This document shows, one piece after another, positions 25,957-35,072 of a stretch of 64,000 nt of DNA. The stretch covers positions 62,001-126,000 of the forward strand of contig NZ_LMTZ01000140.1 in NCBI RefSeq assembly GCF_001456025.1. The letters are read 5' to 3'. The translations under genes and the position numbers were made by a program. This DNA comes from Mastigocoleus testarum BC008. GTDB taxonomy: Bacteria; Cyanobacteriota; Cyanobacteriia; Cyanobacteriales; Nostocaceae. Within the stretch, counting starts at the first letter, position 1; every line of letters begins with the position of its first letter. The notes below the pieces were generated by a model that was not told the DNA's origin, made no database searches, and saw only the letters and a program-made list of their open reading frames with translations.

Positions 25957-27150
25957 TTAATAATTGGTTATTAATGTTTCTTGTCTATCTTTATTCTCTG
26001 TAACCTTTGGTGTGTCCTGAATTCTCCCATACAAGGTATCCCTTTGTTGATAAGGTCTTCCTAGGGAAGTAATTGCAGTTTGTAAAGTTTCTATCTCCAT
26101 GCAGGTACCCCCTGTTGCTCCTGCCATTGTGGTGATATGTTCTTCCATGAGAGTTCCACCAATGTCATTGCAACCCCAAGTTAAGGCTTCTTTTGCTCCT
26201 TCTAAACCAAGTTTGACCCAACTGGGTTGATGGTTAATAATCCAGTTCCCTAAGAAAATTCTAGATACAGCAGTTAATAGTAATGTGTCTGTTAATACTG
26301 GTTGGTCTCTTCCCACACGGTTACGTAAGGCTCTGGGTGCTTCCTGCCCAACAAATGGTAATAAAATAAACTCTGTGATTTTTCCGGGATAATTACGTTC
26401 GAGAGAAGTTTTTTGCAGCGATCGCAATTTTTCCATATGCATCACCTGCTGTTTTGGTGTCTCAATATGTCCACAAAGCATAGTGCTAGTTGTATTTAAA
26501 CCTAGCTTATGGGCAGTACTAATAATTTCTAACCAAGTATCAGTATTAATTTTTTCTGGACATATGATATTGCGGATATTATCATCTAATACTTCTGCAG
26601 CTGTTCCAGGCATCGAATCCACACCTGCTTCGTGCAAAGCAGCTATCACTTCGGCGTAGGATAAATTGTCACTTCTGGCGATAAATTGTACTTCTTGGGG
26701 GGAAAAAGCATGAAGGTGAAGTTGTGGAAATTCTTGCTTGATAATTGCTACTAGGTGCAGATAATAAGGTAAAGTTTTTCCTTGGAGCTTGGCTTGGGGA
26801 TTTAAACCTCCTTGAATACAAATTTCTGTGGCATTTTTTCTTAGTGCTGCTTGGACTTTTGTTAAAATTTGGGCTTCATCTAACCAATAAGCGCCTTCTT
26901 TACCCTCGTCTCGGCGAAAAGCACAAAAACTACAGTGCTGTTCGCAGATATTTGTAAAGTTGATATTACGGTTGATAACATAGGTGACTGTTTCACCTAC
27001 ATGTTGTTGGCGAAGTTTATCTGCTGCTTCCCGTATTGCTTGAATGACTTTTGGTTCTGTCTGCTCCAGTAATGTAGTCCCTTGCTCCACAGACAGGTCA
27101 TTGCCTTTATAAACACAATCGAGAATGCGATCAACAATTTTATTACTCAC
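25957..27150 (-). CDS. cofH: FO synthase subunit 2 (5-amino-6-(D-ribitylamino)uracil-L-tyrosine 4-hydroxyphenyl transferase)
   Basis: 397 residues, radical SAM enzyme. The cluster motif is CEQHCSFCAFRRDEGKEG at about residues 69-86 (CxxxCxxC). Next come the (beta/alpha)6 barrel segments EICIQGGLNP and AFSPQEVQF, then ALHEAGVDSMPGTAAEVLDD, which is diagnostic of CofH/MqnC-type enzymes. The C-terminal GTLMEEHITTMAGA is the CofH signature. CofH joins tyrosine-derived hydroxybenzyl to the ribityluracil. With CofG (not in this window) it makes FO, the 8-hydroxy-5-deazaflavin chromophore of some photolyases, which explains CofH in cyanobacteria that lack methanogenesis. MqnC is the alternative, but the MEEHI ending favours CofH. 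Confidence 0.88.
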   Translation of the reverse strand: MSNKIVDRILDCVYKGNDLSVEQGTTLLEQTEPKVIQAIREAADKLRQQHVGETVTYVINRNINFTNICEQHCSFCAFRRDEGKEGAYWLDEAQILTKVQAALRKNATEICIQGGLNPQAKLQGKTLPYYLHLVAIIKQEFPQLHLHAFSPQEVQFIARSDNLSYAEVIAALHEAGVDSMPGTAAEVLDDNIRNIICPEKINTDTWLEIISTAHKLGLNTTSTMLCGHIETPKQQVMHMEKLRSLQKTSLERNYPGKITEFILLPFVGQEAPRALRNRVGRDQPVLTDTLLLTAVSRIFLGNWIINHQPSWVKLGLEGAKEALTWGCNDIGGTLMEEHITTMAGATGGTCMEIETLQTAITSLGRPYQQRDTLYGRIQDTPKVTENKDRQETLITNY

Positions 27151-27388
27151 TAGAAATTCGGGATGGGCTCATCATCTAACTAAATTTTCGCAAAAAATAA
27201 ACTTTCTTGAGAGTTACTTACATTTTTTAATCAACAAGATTCACCCAAGCTCTCTAATAAACCTTGTTCGTCAAAGGTACGTTTTAAGGTGTGAGAGAAA
27301 CACAATCTCCAAATTCTTAATTTAGTAATCTATCCAATAAGGTGTAATTCCTAACTATTAAGGTTCTAGCTCCGCACACACGAGTGAT

Positions 27389-28759
27389 GTGACCCAAAAT
27401 TCAAAATCATTTATGAATTTCATCTCTTCTGAGTCTGTTTCTCCGGTGTTTGAGAAAAGTTTAAGAATACCGAAATCACCTCCGGCTTTGATGAATGCTG
27501 CAAATAGCAATATTTACTTTTCCCTAGTCATCCCAACTTACCAGGAACGTGAAAATATTGCTTTAGCAATTGAAATGTTAAGTAGTTTACTCGATGAGTG
27601 TTTAGCTGGGAATTACGAAATAATTGTGGTCGATGACGATAGTCCAGATCGAACATGGAAGGTCGCAGAGAATTTGACTAAGCGATATCCGCAATTGCGG
27701 GTAATGCGTCGCGAAAAAGAACGAGGACTTTCATCGGCTGTCATTCGTGGTTGGCAAATAGCCAGGGGTAGAATTTTAGGTGTCATAGATGGTGACTTAC
27801 AGCACCCACCAGAGGTTTTAATCGAACTCTTGGGTTTGATTAAACAAGGGGCTGATTTAGCTGTTGCTAGTCGTCATGTTGAAGGGGGAGGGGTTAGCAG
27901 TTGGAGTTTTATCAGGCGATTTTTATCACGTGGAGCCCAGGTTATAGGGTTGATTTTACTACCCCATGTTTTAGGTCGGGTTTCAGATCCAATGAGTGGT
28001 TATTTTTTAGTTAAACGAAGTAGTATCGCCGAACAAAACCTCAATCCAGTTGGATATAAGATTTTACTAGAAGTGCTTGCAAGGGGAAATATCGATTGTA
28101 TTGCTGAAGCTGGCTACGTTTTTTGCGAACGGGAGCAGGGAGAAAGTAAGGTTACCTGGAAACAGTATGTAGAGTATATTCATCATTTAGTGAGGTTACG
28201 CTTATCAACAAAACAGATGAAAATTTTTCATCAAAGAATTGATTTTCCTTTTAATCGATTTATTCGATTTGGCTTGGTTGGTTTGAGTGGAGTATTTGTT
28301 GATATGGTATTGCTTTACTTACTCAGTGACCCAAGTACTCTAGGTTTACCTGTGACGTCCAGTAAAATATTTGCTGCAGAAATTGCAATTATCAATAATT
28401 TCTTATGGAATGATGCCTGGACTTTTGCTGATGTTACTTATAAACAGCAGGAGTGGCGACAACGTCTCAAGCGTTTTCTTAAATTTAACACGATTTGCCT
28501 TGCCGGATTAGTGTTGAATGTTTTAATACTAAGTCTGCTGTTGAATTTTGTTATCCCCTATCAATATAGGAATCATGTTTGGTTATTGAAAATATTTTTA
28601 CCGGTAAATTTTGTAAAATCTGTGTTTGAGTTCCAGCATATTTTTACAATTCAAATTCGAGTCTTATATATAGCTAACTTTATTGCAATCGCAGTAACAA
28701 CTATCTGGAACTTTTGGGTAAATCTCAAGTTAAGTTGGCGGGTAACAGATGTGAAATAA
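27389..28759 (+). CDS. Fusion of polyprenol-phosphate glycosyltransferase (GT2) and GtrA-like membrane domain
   Basis: 456 residues, starting at GTG (27389) or ATG (27413). Residues ~45-280 are a DPM1-like GT2 domain: VIPTYQERENIALAIEML, then EIIVVDDDSPDRTWKVAE with the first DxD, then LGVIDGDLQHPPEVL with the second, and later RGAQVIGLILLPHV and SDPMSGYFLVKR. Residues ~290-456 are four membrane helices of the GtrA family (FIRFGLVGLSGVFVDMVLLY ... NFLWNDAWTFADVTY). The product likely makes polyprenyl-phosphate-linked sugar and helps flip it for use by a membrane glycosyltransferase. The next gene, a GT39-type enzyme, is a plausible consumer. The family call is strong; the sugar is unknown. 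Confidence 0.87.
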   Translation: MTQNSKSFMNFISSESVSPVFEKSLRIPKSPPALMNAANSNIYFSLVIPTYQERENIALAIEMLSSLLDECLAGNYEIIVVDDDSPDRTWKVAENLTKRYPQLRVMRREKERGLSSAVIRGWQIARGRILGVIDGDLQHPPEVLIELLGLIKQGADLAVASRHVEGGGVSSWSFIRRFLSRGAQVIGLILLPHVLGRVSDPMSGYFLVKRSSIAEQNLNPVGYKILLEVLARGNIDCIAEAGYVFCEREQGESKVTWKQYVEYIHHLVRLRLSTKQMKIFHQRIDFPFNRFIRFGLVGLSGVFVDMVLLYLLSDPSTLGLPVTSSKIFAAEIAIINNFLWNDAWTFADVTYKQQEWRQRLKRFLKFNTICLAGLVLNVLILSLLLNFVIPYQYRNHVWLLKIFLPVNFVKSVFEFQHIFTIQIRVLYIANFIAIAVTTIWNFWVNLKLSWRVTDVK

Positions 28760-29037
28760 ATCATTTCACTTTAGATCGCTAAGTATGAAAAATATATATC
28801 TTGGTTAAAGTAAAACGAGAAACAAAAACAAATTGTTTTTTTGCTTTTGTTTTTTCCTAAAATTCTCGATTTTCTTAAGAATAACCTCGATAATTTGAGT
28901 TATAGAAAATTTCCTATTAAGAGTTATTAGGGGTTAATTAATATTTAAAGACAATATTTAAAGACCTCACCATAATTAAAATCTTTGCGATCGCGTGATA
29001 AGTAGTCCAGTCCGTGTTTCTTTTTTGTGACACAGTA

Positions 29038-30978
29038 ATGACAGCTAAACTAAATTCTCGTTGGTTCCATATTTCACTACTGTTGATTTGGCTAGTCATC
29101 GGCATTAGTTTGCGTTTAATTAATTTGACGGCTAAGCCTCCTTGGACGGATGAATTTTCTACCTTGGTATTCAGTCTGGGAAATAGTTTTTTACCAGTAC
29201 CTTTAGACCAAGCAATTTCTGCGGATATTTTGTTGAAACCACTACAACCACAAGCTGCTGCTGGTTTTAAAGATGTCTGGATAAATTTGTTTACAGAAAG
29301 TAATCATCCACCTATTTATTTTCTCCTTACCCATTGGTGGTTGGGATTTTTTCCGACGCCAGGTGGTCTAGTTTCTGTTTGGGGAGCCCGTTCTTTATCT
29401 GCAATTTTTGGCGCTATATCTGTAGGTGCAATTTACGGTTTAAGTTGGATAGTATTTCGCGATCGCGCAATAAGTCATATCACTGCAGCATTTATGGCTG
29501 TTTCTCCTTACGGTGTCTTTCTTGCTCAAGAAGCACGTCATTACACATTAGCAATTTTATGGGTCATTGCTACATTTGCTTGTTTAGTGGTTGCTGCACG
29601 TCACATTAATGAACATACTCAATTACCAATACAAGTGGTGTTGTTATGGGTTGCAATCAATGCTTTGGGTATTGCTACTCATTATTTTTTTGTTTTAACT
29701 TTAATTGCTGAAGGGATTGCTTTAATTTTTTTGGCTATAAGAAATGGGAAAAAGCAAGGTAGTTCTAAATATGAGATTCAAAATTATGAGACTCAAAATT
29801 ATGAGACTCAAAACCTTGCTACCAAAAAATTTGTGGTACAAAATTCTGAGATAAAAAATTCTGAGATAAAAAAACCTAGGGAAAATAAATCTAACATTGA
29901 TAATTCTGGAAAAAATCTAAGTGAAAATTCTGAGGAAGACTTTAGTAAAACTTTTAGATTTGGATTTTTACTCCATCCTCCTTGGAGACGGATTTATTTG
30001 GTAGCCATGGGTACTGCAATTTCTGCTTTAGTTTGGTTACCAGTATTTCTTCAAAATAGTTACGGTAATAAATTAACAGACTGGATCCAAGGAGAAAGAA
30101 GCGGACTAGCTTGGATTAGCCCAATATTTCAAGCTTTAGCTGCTTGGATTACGATGATTGTTTTACTACCAGTTGAAGCGCCGCAATTAAGCTTGGTGAT
30201 TGCTTCTGGATTTGTAATGTTATTTTTTTTGATTTGGACAATACCAACTTTATTTAGAAGTCTAAAAGTTAATTTAGAACAACCGCAAACTGAGTTAATG
30301 TCCAAAGTCTTTGTGGCGATAATTTTCGGAGCAGTTGGTTTATTCTTTATTTTTACTTACTTTTTAGGAATTGATTTAACAAGGGGTGCTCGTTACAACT
30401 TTGTTTACTTTCCAGCTGTTGTCATATTATTAGGAAGTATATTAGCCGTTTGTTGGCGCACTCCAATAGTTAAGTTTTGGCAGTGGAGAATTACTGGTAA
30501 ACAAGCTGTAAGCATAATTTGGTTAGTAAGCCTAATTAGTAGTATTACTGTTATTTATAATTTAGGTTATCAAAAATATTACCGTCCAGATTTATTTGTC
30601 GAATTAATTCAAAACACTTCAAAATTACCAGTATTAATTGCCACTACCCAAAAAACCCACGTCCAAATTGGCGAAATGATTGGGGTAGCCAGAGAATTCA
30701 AAATTCAAAATACAACAGATAAACTCAAAGATTTTCAGTTTTTTGCTTCTCCCCGACCATCTGCTCCCCCGTCTCCATTGTTTTTGCTAGCACACCAGGA
30801 TGAAGATCCTAATACTTCTAGTATTGTTTTGGAAAATACCCTAAAACATCTACCTAGACCTTTTGATTTATGGTTAGTAAACTTTTATGCACCAACACAA
30901 GTTGATAATTGCGTTCGAGTTGAGAGACGTTTACCCCAGATTAATGGTTATAACTACGAATTGTATCGATGCGAATAG
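29038..30978 (+). CDS. Membrane glycosyltransferase, GT39/ArnT-like
   Basis: About 646 residues from ATG 29038 (a GTG 24 bases upstream is in frame). It is a multi-pass GT-C protein. The first lumenal loop carries the catalytic-type Asp-Glu in AKPPWTDEFSTLV near residue 39, and NHPPIYFLLTHWW (~86) follows, both typical of the PMT/ArnT-like family. Around residues 230-300 a cytosolic insertion of low complexity, Lys/Asn/Gln-rich and made of short tandem repeats, interrupts the membrane domain. About ten helices follow or precede it. It would transfer a sugar from a polyprenyl phosphate donor to a protein or envelope acceptor. It follows the GT2-GtrA gene on the same strand after 278 bases. Confidence 0.82.
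   Translation: MTAKLNSRWFHISLLLIWLVIGISLRLINLTAKPPWTDEFSTLVFSLGNSFLPVPLDQAISADILLKPLQPQAAAGFKDVWINLFTESNHPPIYFLLTHWWLGFFPTPGGLVSVWGARSLSAIFGAISVGAIYGLSWIVFRDRAISHITAAFMAVSPYGVFLAQEARHYTLAILWVIATFACLVVAARHINEHTQLPIQVVLLWVAINALGIATHYFFVLTLIAEGIALIFLAIRNGKKQGSSKYEIQNYETQNYETQNLATKKFVVQNSEIKNSEIKKPRENKSNIDNSGKNLSENSEEDFSKTFRFGFLLHPPWRRIYLVAMGTAISALVWLPVFLQNSYGNKLTDWIQGERSGLAWISPIFQALAAWITMIVLLPVEAPQLSLVIASGFVMLFFLIWTIPTLFRSLKVNLEQPQTELMSKVFVAIIFGAVGLFFIFTYFLGIDLTRGARYNFVYFPAVVILLGSILAVCWRTPIVKFWQWRITGKQAVSIIWLVSLISSITVIYNLGYQKYYRPDLFVELIQNTSKLPVLIATTQKTHVQIGEMIGVAREFKIQNTTDKLKDFQFFASPRPSAPPSPLFLLAHQDEDPNTSSIVLENTLKHLPRPFDLWLVNFYAPTQVDNCVRVERRLPQINGYNYELYRCE
29767..29875 (+). repeat. In-frame tandem repeats within the GT39-like gene
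   Basis: Units of 15 bases encoding (Y)E(I/T)QN(Y) occur three times (ATTATGAGACTCAAA type), followed by two copies of TCTGAGATAAAAAAT. They keep the reading frame, so the cytosolic loop length is variable by design or by slippage. Confidence 0.75.
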
Positions 30979-31028
30979 GGATTGGGGACTGGCGACTAGG
31001 GACTAGGGATTAGGGATTAGGGATCGGG
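30976..31028. repeat. Short tandem heptamer repeats
   Basis: GGGGACT, AGGGACT and AGGGATT heptamers repeated directly after the GT39-like stop. A second block of TTCCCTG units follows at 31090-31115. Confidence 0.8.
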
Positions 31029-31089
31029 AATTGCGATCGTATAAGTTATCGTCACAACTTTATAAATTTCCTGCTCTGTAAAAATTTTC

Positions 31090-31115
31090 TCTGTTCCCTG
31101 TTCCCTGTTCCCTGC
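31090..31115. repeat. TTCCCTG heptamer repeats
   Basis: Three and a half head-to-tail copies of GTTCCCT end 2 bases before the stop codon of the minus-strand DUF3318-like gene. Confidence 0.8.
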
Positions 31116-31116
31116 T

Positions 31117-31698
31117 TTAAAAAACTTGTAAACCAGCAATCGAACGTAAATTTTGACAGCGAATCAATTCAATAAAGTTCAAGGTAGAACGCCCTTCAAT
31201 TTTTGCAACAGCTTCAATTGCCCCTAATAAATATTCTGCTGCTTCGACCTCGGAATATCCCCGACGTTGTGCAATACGAATCGCTGCAGTATCAGCATTT
31301 ACTTGTGATTCTTGAGAATTATTAACGCGCCAGATGCGCAGCAATGCAAGTGTTGATACACCACAAGCCGCAATCACACCTACAGCATCTTGTTGGCTAG
31401 ATTCAAACAGTCCGCCTATCAACCCTGCAACTACCAAACCTTGGTACAGATCGGGTTTAAACCACCTAACTCCGGTCAACCAACAAACAGTTTGCAGAAG
31501 TAACATATCCCGTTGTGGTTTCGTTAAACGACTCCACAAATCAAAGTTAATGTATATCGGTCGCTCTCCCCTCCAAGGTGGAGGAAAGGATACATCAATG
31601 ACTTTTGCTTGTTCTGGCTTGGTGATAATTTTAGTATTCATCCTACCAGAAGCAGGCATCAATGATGACAAACGGCGAATTTCTAGCTTTGGCTCCAT
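31117..31698 (-). CDS. DUF3318-type conserved cyanobacterial membrane protein
   Basis: 193 residues. Residues ~45-70 contain ERPIYINFDLWSRLTKPQRD and a WLTGVRWFKPDLYQ segment. Two hydrophobic helices (GLVVAGLIGGLFES and AVGVIAACGVSTLALLRIW) span ~85-125. The last 60 residues are a soluble helical tail with YSEVEAAEYLLGAIEAVAKI. From memory this matches the cyanobacteria-specific DUF3318 family, for which no function is established. LTKPQRDMLLLQTV reminds of the zinc-peptidase-like region of other membrane proteins, but no HExxH motif is present. It is divergent from the small zinc-ribbon protein with 49 bases between starts. Confidence 0.7.
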   Translation of the reverse strand: MEPKLEIRRLSSLMPASGRMNTKIITKPEQAKVIDVSFPPPWRGERPIYINFDLWSRLTKPQRDMLLLQTVCWLTGVRWFKPDLYQGLVVAGLIGGLFESSQQDAVGVIAACGVSTLALLRIWRVNNSQESQVNADTAAIRIAQRRGYSEVEAAEYLLGAIEAVAKIEGRSTLNFIELIRCQNLRSIAGLQVF

Positions 31699-31747
31699 AA
31701 TATTAATTATCAGCCATAATAAGCATCAAAACTAGGTTTTTCGCTAC

Positions 31748-32005
31748 ATGGATGCATTCGCACCGACCCCACCAAAATGGACAAGTAATGCTACTCATGC
31801 TTTTGAGTTCTGTTGTCCTACTTGCAACGCCACCAGCCGCGAGGCAGAAAAAGTATGGATAAATAAACGTGCACCGGTTTTTACACCAGAACATCGTCGT
31901 AAATGGCAGGAATTTTACCAGTGTCATTGTGGGTGTGTCTGGTGGGCTTGGAGTAGCGATCGGCCACCTTCGGATTTGTCGCCCCAACGGGAAGATAATT
32001 CTTGA
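31748..32005 (+). CDS. Small zinc-ribbon-like protein
   Basis: 85 residues. CPTC near residue 24 and CHCGC near 60 supply two Cys pairs (FEFCCPTCNATS and FYQCHCGCVWW), spaced as in a zinc ribbon. Aromatic residues follow the second pair (WWAW). The C-terminus is disordered. It is divergent from the DUF3318-like gene, so both may share a promoter. The length and clear Cys pattern argue for a real gene. The opposite-strand frame at 31703-31987 is its shadow. The role is unknown. Nucleic-acid or protein binding would be typical of the fold. Confidence 0.6.
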   Translation: MDAFAPTPPKWTSNATHAFEFCCPTCNATSREAEKVWINKRAPVFTPEHRRKWQEFYQCHCGCVWWAWSSDRPPSDLSPQREDNS

Positions 32006-32049
32006 ATGAATTTAGTCATTATTAGTTCTTTTCATTAGTTTTGACGTTT

Positions 32050-32080
32050 TGTAGAGATGTAGCAGTGCCACATCTCTACA
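32050..32080. repeat. Short palindromic repeat (GTAGAGATG type)
   Basis: TGTAGAGATGT and ACATCTCTACA are a perfect 11-bp inverted repeat with a 9-base loop. It is related to the palindrome at 3315. Confidence 0.65.
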
Positions 32081-32198
32081 GAGGTTTAGACGACAAACCA
32101 ATCCGTCATAATTAATGAAAAAGACCATTAAGAAGTAACTCACAATTTGAAAAAAATCCCAATCGCCAGTCCCCAATCTCTAATCCCCAATAAATAAA

Positions 32199-32222
32199 AA
32201 AGCCTGCGGTGAAGCAGGCTTT
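32199..32222 (-). terminator. Terminator downstream of porin 1
   Basis: On the minus strand AAAGCCTGC, a 6-base loop, then GCAGGCTTT followed by TTTATT. It lies ~95 bases after the porin stop. Confidence 0.85.
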
Positions 32223-32315
32223 ATATTTAGACTCGCTCAAATAATGAGCGGAGGCTTATTCAAGCTAATTTGAGAATTTCAAATCTTAGAGGTTCTAATC
32301 TGAGAAGCTCTAATT

Positions 32316-33896
32316 TTAGAACTTGAAGGTGGTACGAACGGTACCAACGTAAACTGTATCGTTGTTGTTGTTGTGCTCTGGGTTGAAGATTACCAACAAG
32401 CCAGGAGTAACAGCGATTCTCTTATTGAGCTTCATCTTGTAGAGAGCTTCTAAGTGGTAAGAAGTATCTGAATCTTCTTTACCTGCGATATTACTGTCGG
32501 TAACTTTAGGAGGCTGACCAAAGATCAAACCTAAGGTGTTACCCTTAGCACCAAAGTCCTTAATACCTAGAGATGCTGCCCAGTAATTGATATCTGACTG
32601 GTTGCTGTTACCAATTTCATTGACATCAGCAATACCGTACCAACCACTTAAGATGGTTTTCTTGTTTAGCTTGTAGCTAGCCATTAAGCTGTAGTGGTTA
32701 GTATTAGACTTACCAGAAACAGGTGTATTAGCGTTTGAGCTACCGGTGCTACCAATGTTGATTTTGCCGCCAGTGCTATCTTCGTAAGCATTAGCATAAG
32801 CAAAACCAAGATTCAATTTTTTGGTAGGTGCGAAATCAACCTGACCGAAGAATGCATTATTACCACTGAAAACACCGTCAGCAGGATCGTTTTGATTGTC
32901 GGTAACGTAAGCTGCTGTCAAGATGATGGGGGAGCGGGACTTCTTCTTCTTGCTACCCAAAGTAACGGTTACACCAGCATCACCATTCGCAACGCGATAG
33001 ATGGGGCTGAAACGACCGTAGCGGGAGATTGCACCACCACCACTGCTCTTGAATACAGGGTTAAACACGTTAGTGTTGTCCTGCATTTCGGCACCAGCAG
33101 CATCAACCTTGACGCGTACTCCTTTCGCTAAGTTGAAAGCGTAGTTAATTTTATCGATTTCAACGTCGTTACCATTGTCACCATCAAAGCCCAAGCGAGC
33201 CATCTTGGTGCCTGCGGTACCATCAAATTTAGGAGTATTACGAGCCTGTAAACGAACTTGTAATTTATCTTTACCGGTGAAGCTACTTTCTAACTTCAAA
33301 CGAACGCGGTTAGATAAGATTACGTTATTATCAATTTCATCACCACTTCCATCAGCTTTCTGATCGCCGAAAACACCAGAAGCTGCAAATATAGCTTCAC
33401 CCTTCAATTTAGCAGTGGTAGAGAACTGCTTAGCTTCTAATTCTTCAGTACGGACTTCTAAACCATCAACACGACCGCGTAGGGTAGCTAATTCAGCGGA
33501 GAATTCATCTTGCAAACGCTCTAAAGTAGCCAAATCTTCTTTGGTTACTGCGTTAGCGGTTGCAGAAGCAATCAATTCGTTAACGCGATCCAAACAAGCG
33601 TTTAAACCAGCAGCAAACTCATAACGAGTCATTGCACGGTTACCACGGAAGGTTCCGTTAGGATAACCAGCGATACAGCCATAGCGTTCAACTAAAGACT
33701 GTACAGCTTGGAATGCCCAGTCAGTAGGCTGTACATCAGAGAACTGAGAAACAGATGTTACTTGACCGATGCTGTTAGCTTCGTTGGACAATTGAGCTAC
33801 GGTAGTTTGCTCAGCAACTGCGCTGTTAGCAGCGAAAAATGTTGCAGCCAAAACAACCGGACTCAACTTCAGAAGATTGAAGAATCCTTTTGTCAT
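32316..33896 (-). CDS. Outer-membrane porin with SLH domain (OprB family, 'iron uptake porin' type), copy 1
   Basis: About 526 residues from ATG 33896. The signal peptide (LLKLSPVVLAATFFAANSAVAE) is followed by one SLH domain (FSDVQPTDWAFQAVQSLVER, then CIAGYPNGTFRGNRAMTRYE), which anchors to peptidoglycan-linked polysaccharide. Next comes a short coiled coil (LATLERLQDEFSAELATLRGR) and then a ~370-residue OprB-type beta-barrel ending in the outer-membrane signature VGTVRTTFKF with terminal Phe. I rejected the upstream Met that would add MIRPRGVSKFSVREINN because it precedes the signal peptide. Cyanobacterial relatives are the main outer-membrane channels for ions and small solutes, including iron. 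A paralogue lies 1.3 kb upstream. Confidence 0.92.
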   Translation of the reverse strand: MTKGFFNLLKLSPVVLAATFFAANSAVAEQTTVAQLSNEANSIGQVTSVSQFSDVQPTDWAFQAVQSLVERYGCIAGYPNGTFRGNRAMTRYEFAAGLNACLDRVNELIASATANAVTKEDLATLERLQDEFSAELATLRGRVDGLEVRTEELEAKQFSTTAKLKGEAIFAASGVFGDQKADGSGDEIDNNVILSNRVRLKLESSFTGKDKLQVRLQARNTPKFDGTAGTKMARLGFDGDNGNDVEIDKINYAFNLAKGVRVKVDAAGAEMQDNTNVFNPVFKSSGGGAISRYGRFSPIYRVANGDAGVTVTLGSKKKKSRSPIILTAAYVTDNQNDPADGVFSGNNAFFGQVDFAPTKKLNLGFAYANAYEDSTGGKINIGSTGSSNANTPVSGKSNTNHYSLMASYKLNKKTILSGWYGIADVNEIGNSNQSDINYWAASLGIKDFGAKGNTLGLIFGQPPKVTDSNIAGKEDSDTSYHLEALYKMKLNKRIAVTPGLLVIFNPEHNNNNDTVYVGTVRTTFKF

Positions 33897-34632
33897 GTTA
33901 TTAATCTCTCTCACACTAAATTTGCTCACACCTCGCGGTCGAATCATAGTAGAACTCCCTCATATATTTTTATTTCAGGGAATTTACTTAAGTTCGCCTG
34001 TCATAATTCTAGAAAATATATGGCGTTTAACTTGTGTTATTTGCCACATTTGTTCAAGTATTTCCTACTATTTTTATTTATTGTAAATAGAATAATTTTA
34101 TTTTTATTGATATATAATTTTTTATTTAATTGATATTAATTTATCTCTAATTCTGTAGCAAATTGGTGTTAAGTAATACTATGTCTTAGTCTTTGCTATA
34201 TAATCGCTTCAAGTTAAATTTATTGACTTTTTGTTAAGCGTATAGCAACTGTATAAATACAATTTATATCTTATGTTTCTACAATAGTTTACTTATTTTT
34301 CAAAATTAAAATAGTAGCCAGAGCAATTTTTTATAACTAATTTGAGTGGTATTTTCTTGTTAAGTAAATAAGTAATTTTTCTAAACGATATATACTTAAA
34401 AGTTGTCACAAAATTAGGTATATTTACAATCATTTGTAGATGATTTTTATAGAGATATAGCAATCGTATTTATTTTTACACACGAATGATTTAGGATTAC
34501 TACATAATGTACGTATTGTAGGTTTATAAGCCACACTGACAACCTGCAGCAACCTTATTTAGACCAAAATCTTACCTTGAAATAAACGATGCTTTTGGCG
34601 AATTGAAAGGGGGTCTCACACCTCACATCTAA

Positions 34633-34756
34633 TATCATGTCCGGTAAAACACTTGTAATAAGGTTCGTAGTAGCGCTTTAGCGCAATAGGCAAACATTGG
34701 CGCTAAAGCGCTACTACAAACATATTTTTTCATAAGTAATTAAGCGGACATCATAT
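34633..34756. mobile_element. MITE-like element with nested inverted repeats
   Basis: The outer ends are imperfect inverted repeats sharing ATGTCCG and ACTT: TATCATGTCCG on the left and CGGACATCATA on the right. The inside holds a perfect 18-bp inverted repeat, arms 34667-34684 and 34700-34717, core TAGTAGCGCTTTAGCGC, with a 15-base loop. No transposase frame is inside. The structure fits a non-autonomous miniature element that would fold into a long cruciform. Confidence 0.65.
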
Positions 34757-34918
34757 AACTTGTATTAATTTCCTGGATTCCAGTCTCTTGAAACCCACGC
34801 CCGCATATTAGCCCATAATTTATTCCAGGACGTAGAAATAAGGCAGAATCAAGGTTTTTAGGTTGGGGGGTTAAACCCTACATGAATTGGCCAACAGTAT
34901 CATTTATTTCAAGGCGGT

Positions 34919-34970
34919 TATAGCGCTACGCGCAAGTCATTAGCATAGCGTGTCCGTAGGACATAAGCCT
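34919..34970. repeat. REP-like interspersed repeat
   Basis: A GC-rich patch in an AT-rich gap: TATAGCGCTACGCGCAAG, then AGCATAGCGTGTCCGTAGGAC with a small stem GTCCGTAGGAC. Related patches occur at 21539 and 62281. Confidence 0.55.
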
Positions 34971-35047
34971 AATGTGTATAGCTTTTAGGGTTAATATATG
35001 TCCTAACATGCCTTCATAGTGCTGTATAAGGAAGTATTTATTAAGCC

Positions 35048-35072
35048 AAAAAAAAACCTGCAGTAGCAGGTT
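35048..35072 (-). terminator. Terminator downstream of porin 2
   Basis: On the minus strand AACCTGC, loop TACT, GCAGGTT, followed by seven more T residues. It lies about 140 bases past the porin 2 stop. Confidence 0.88.
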
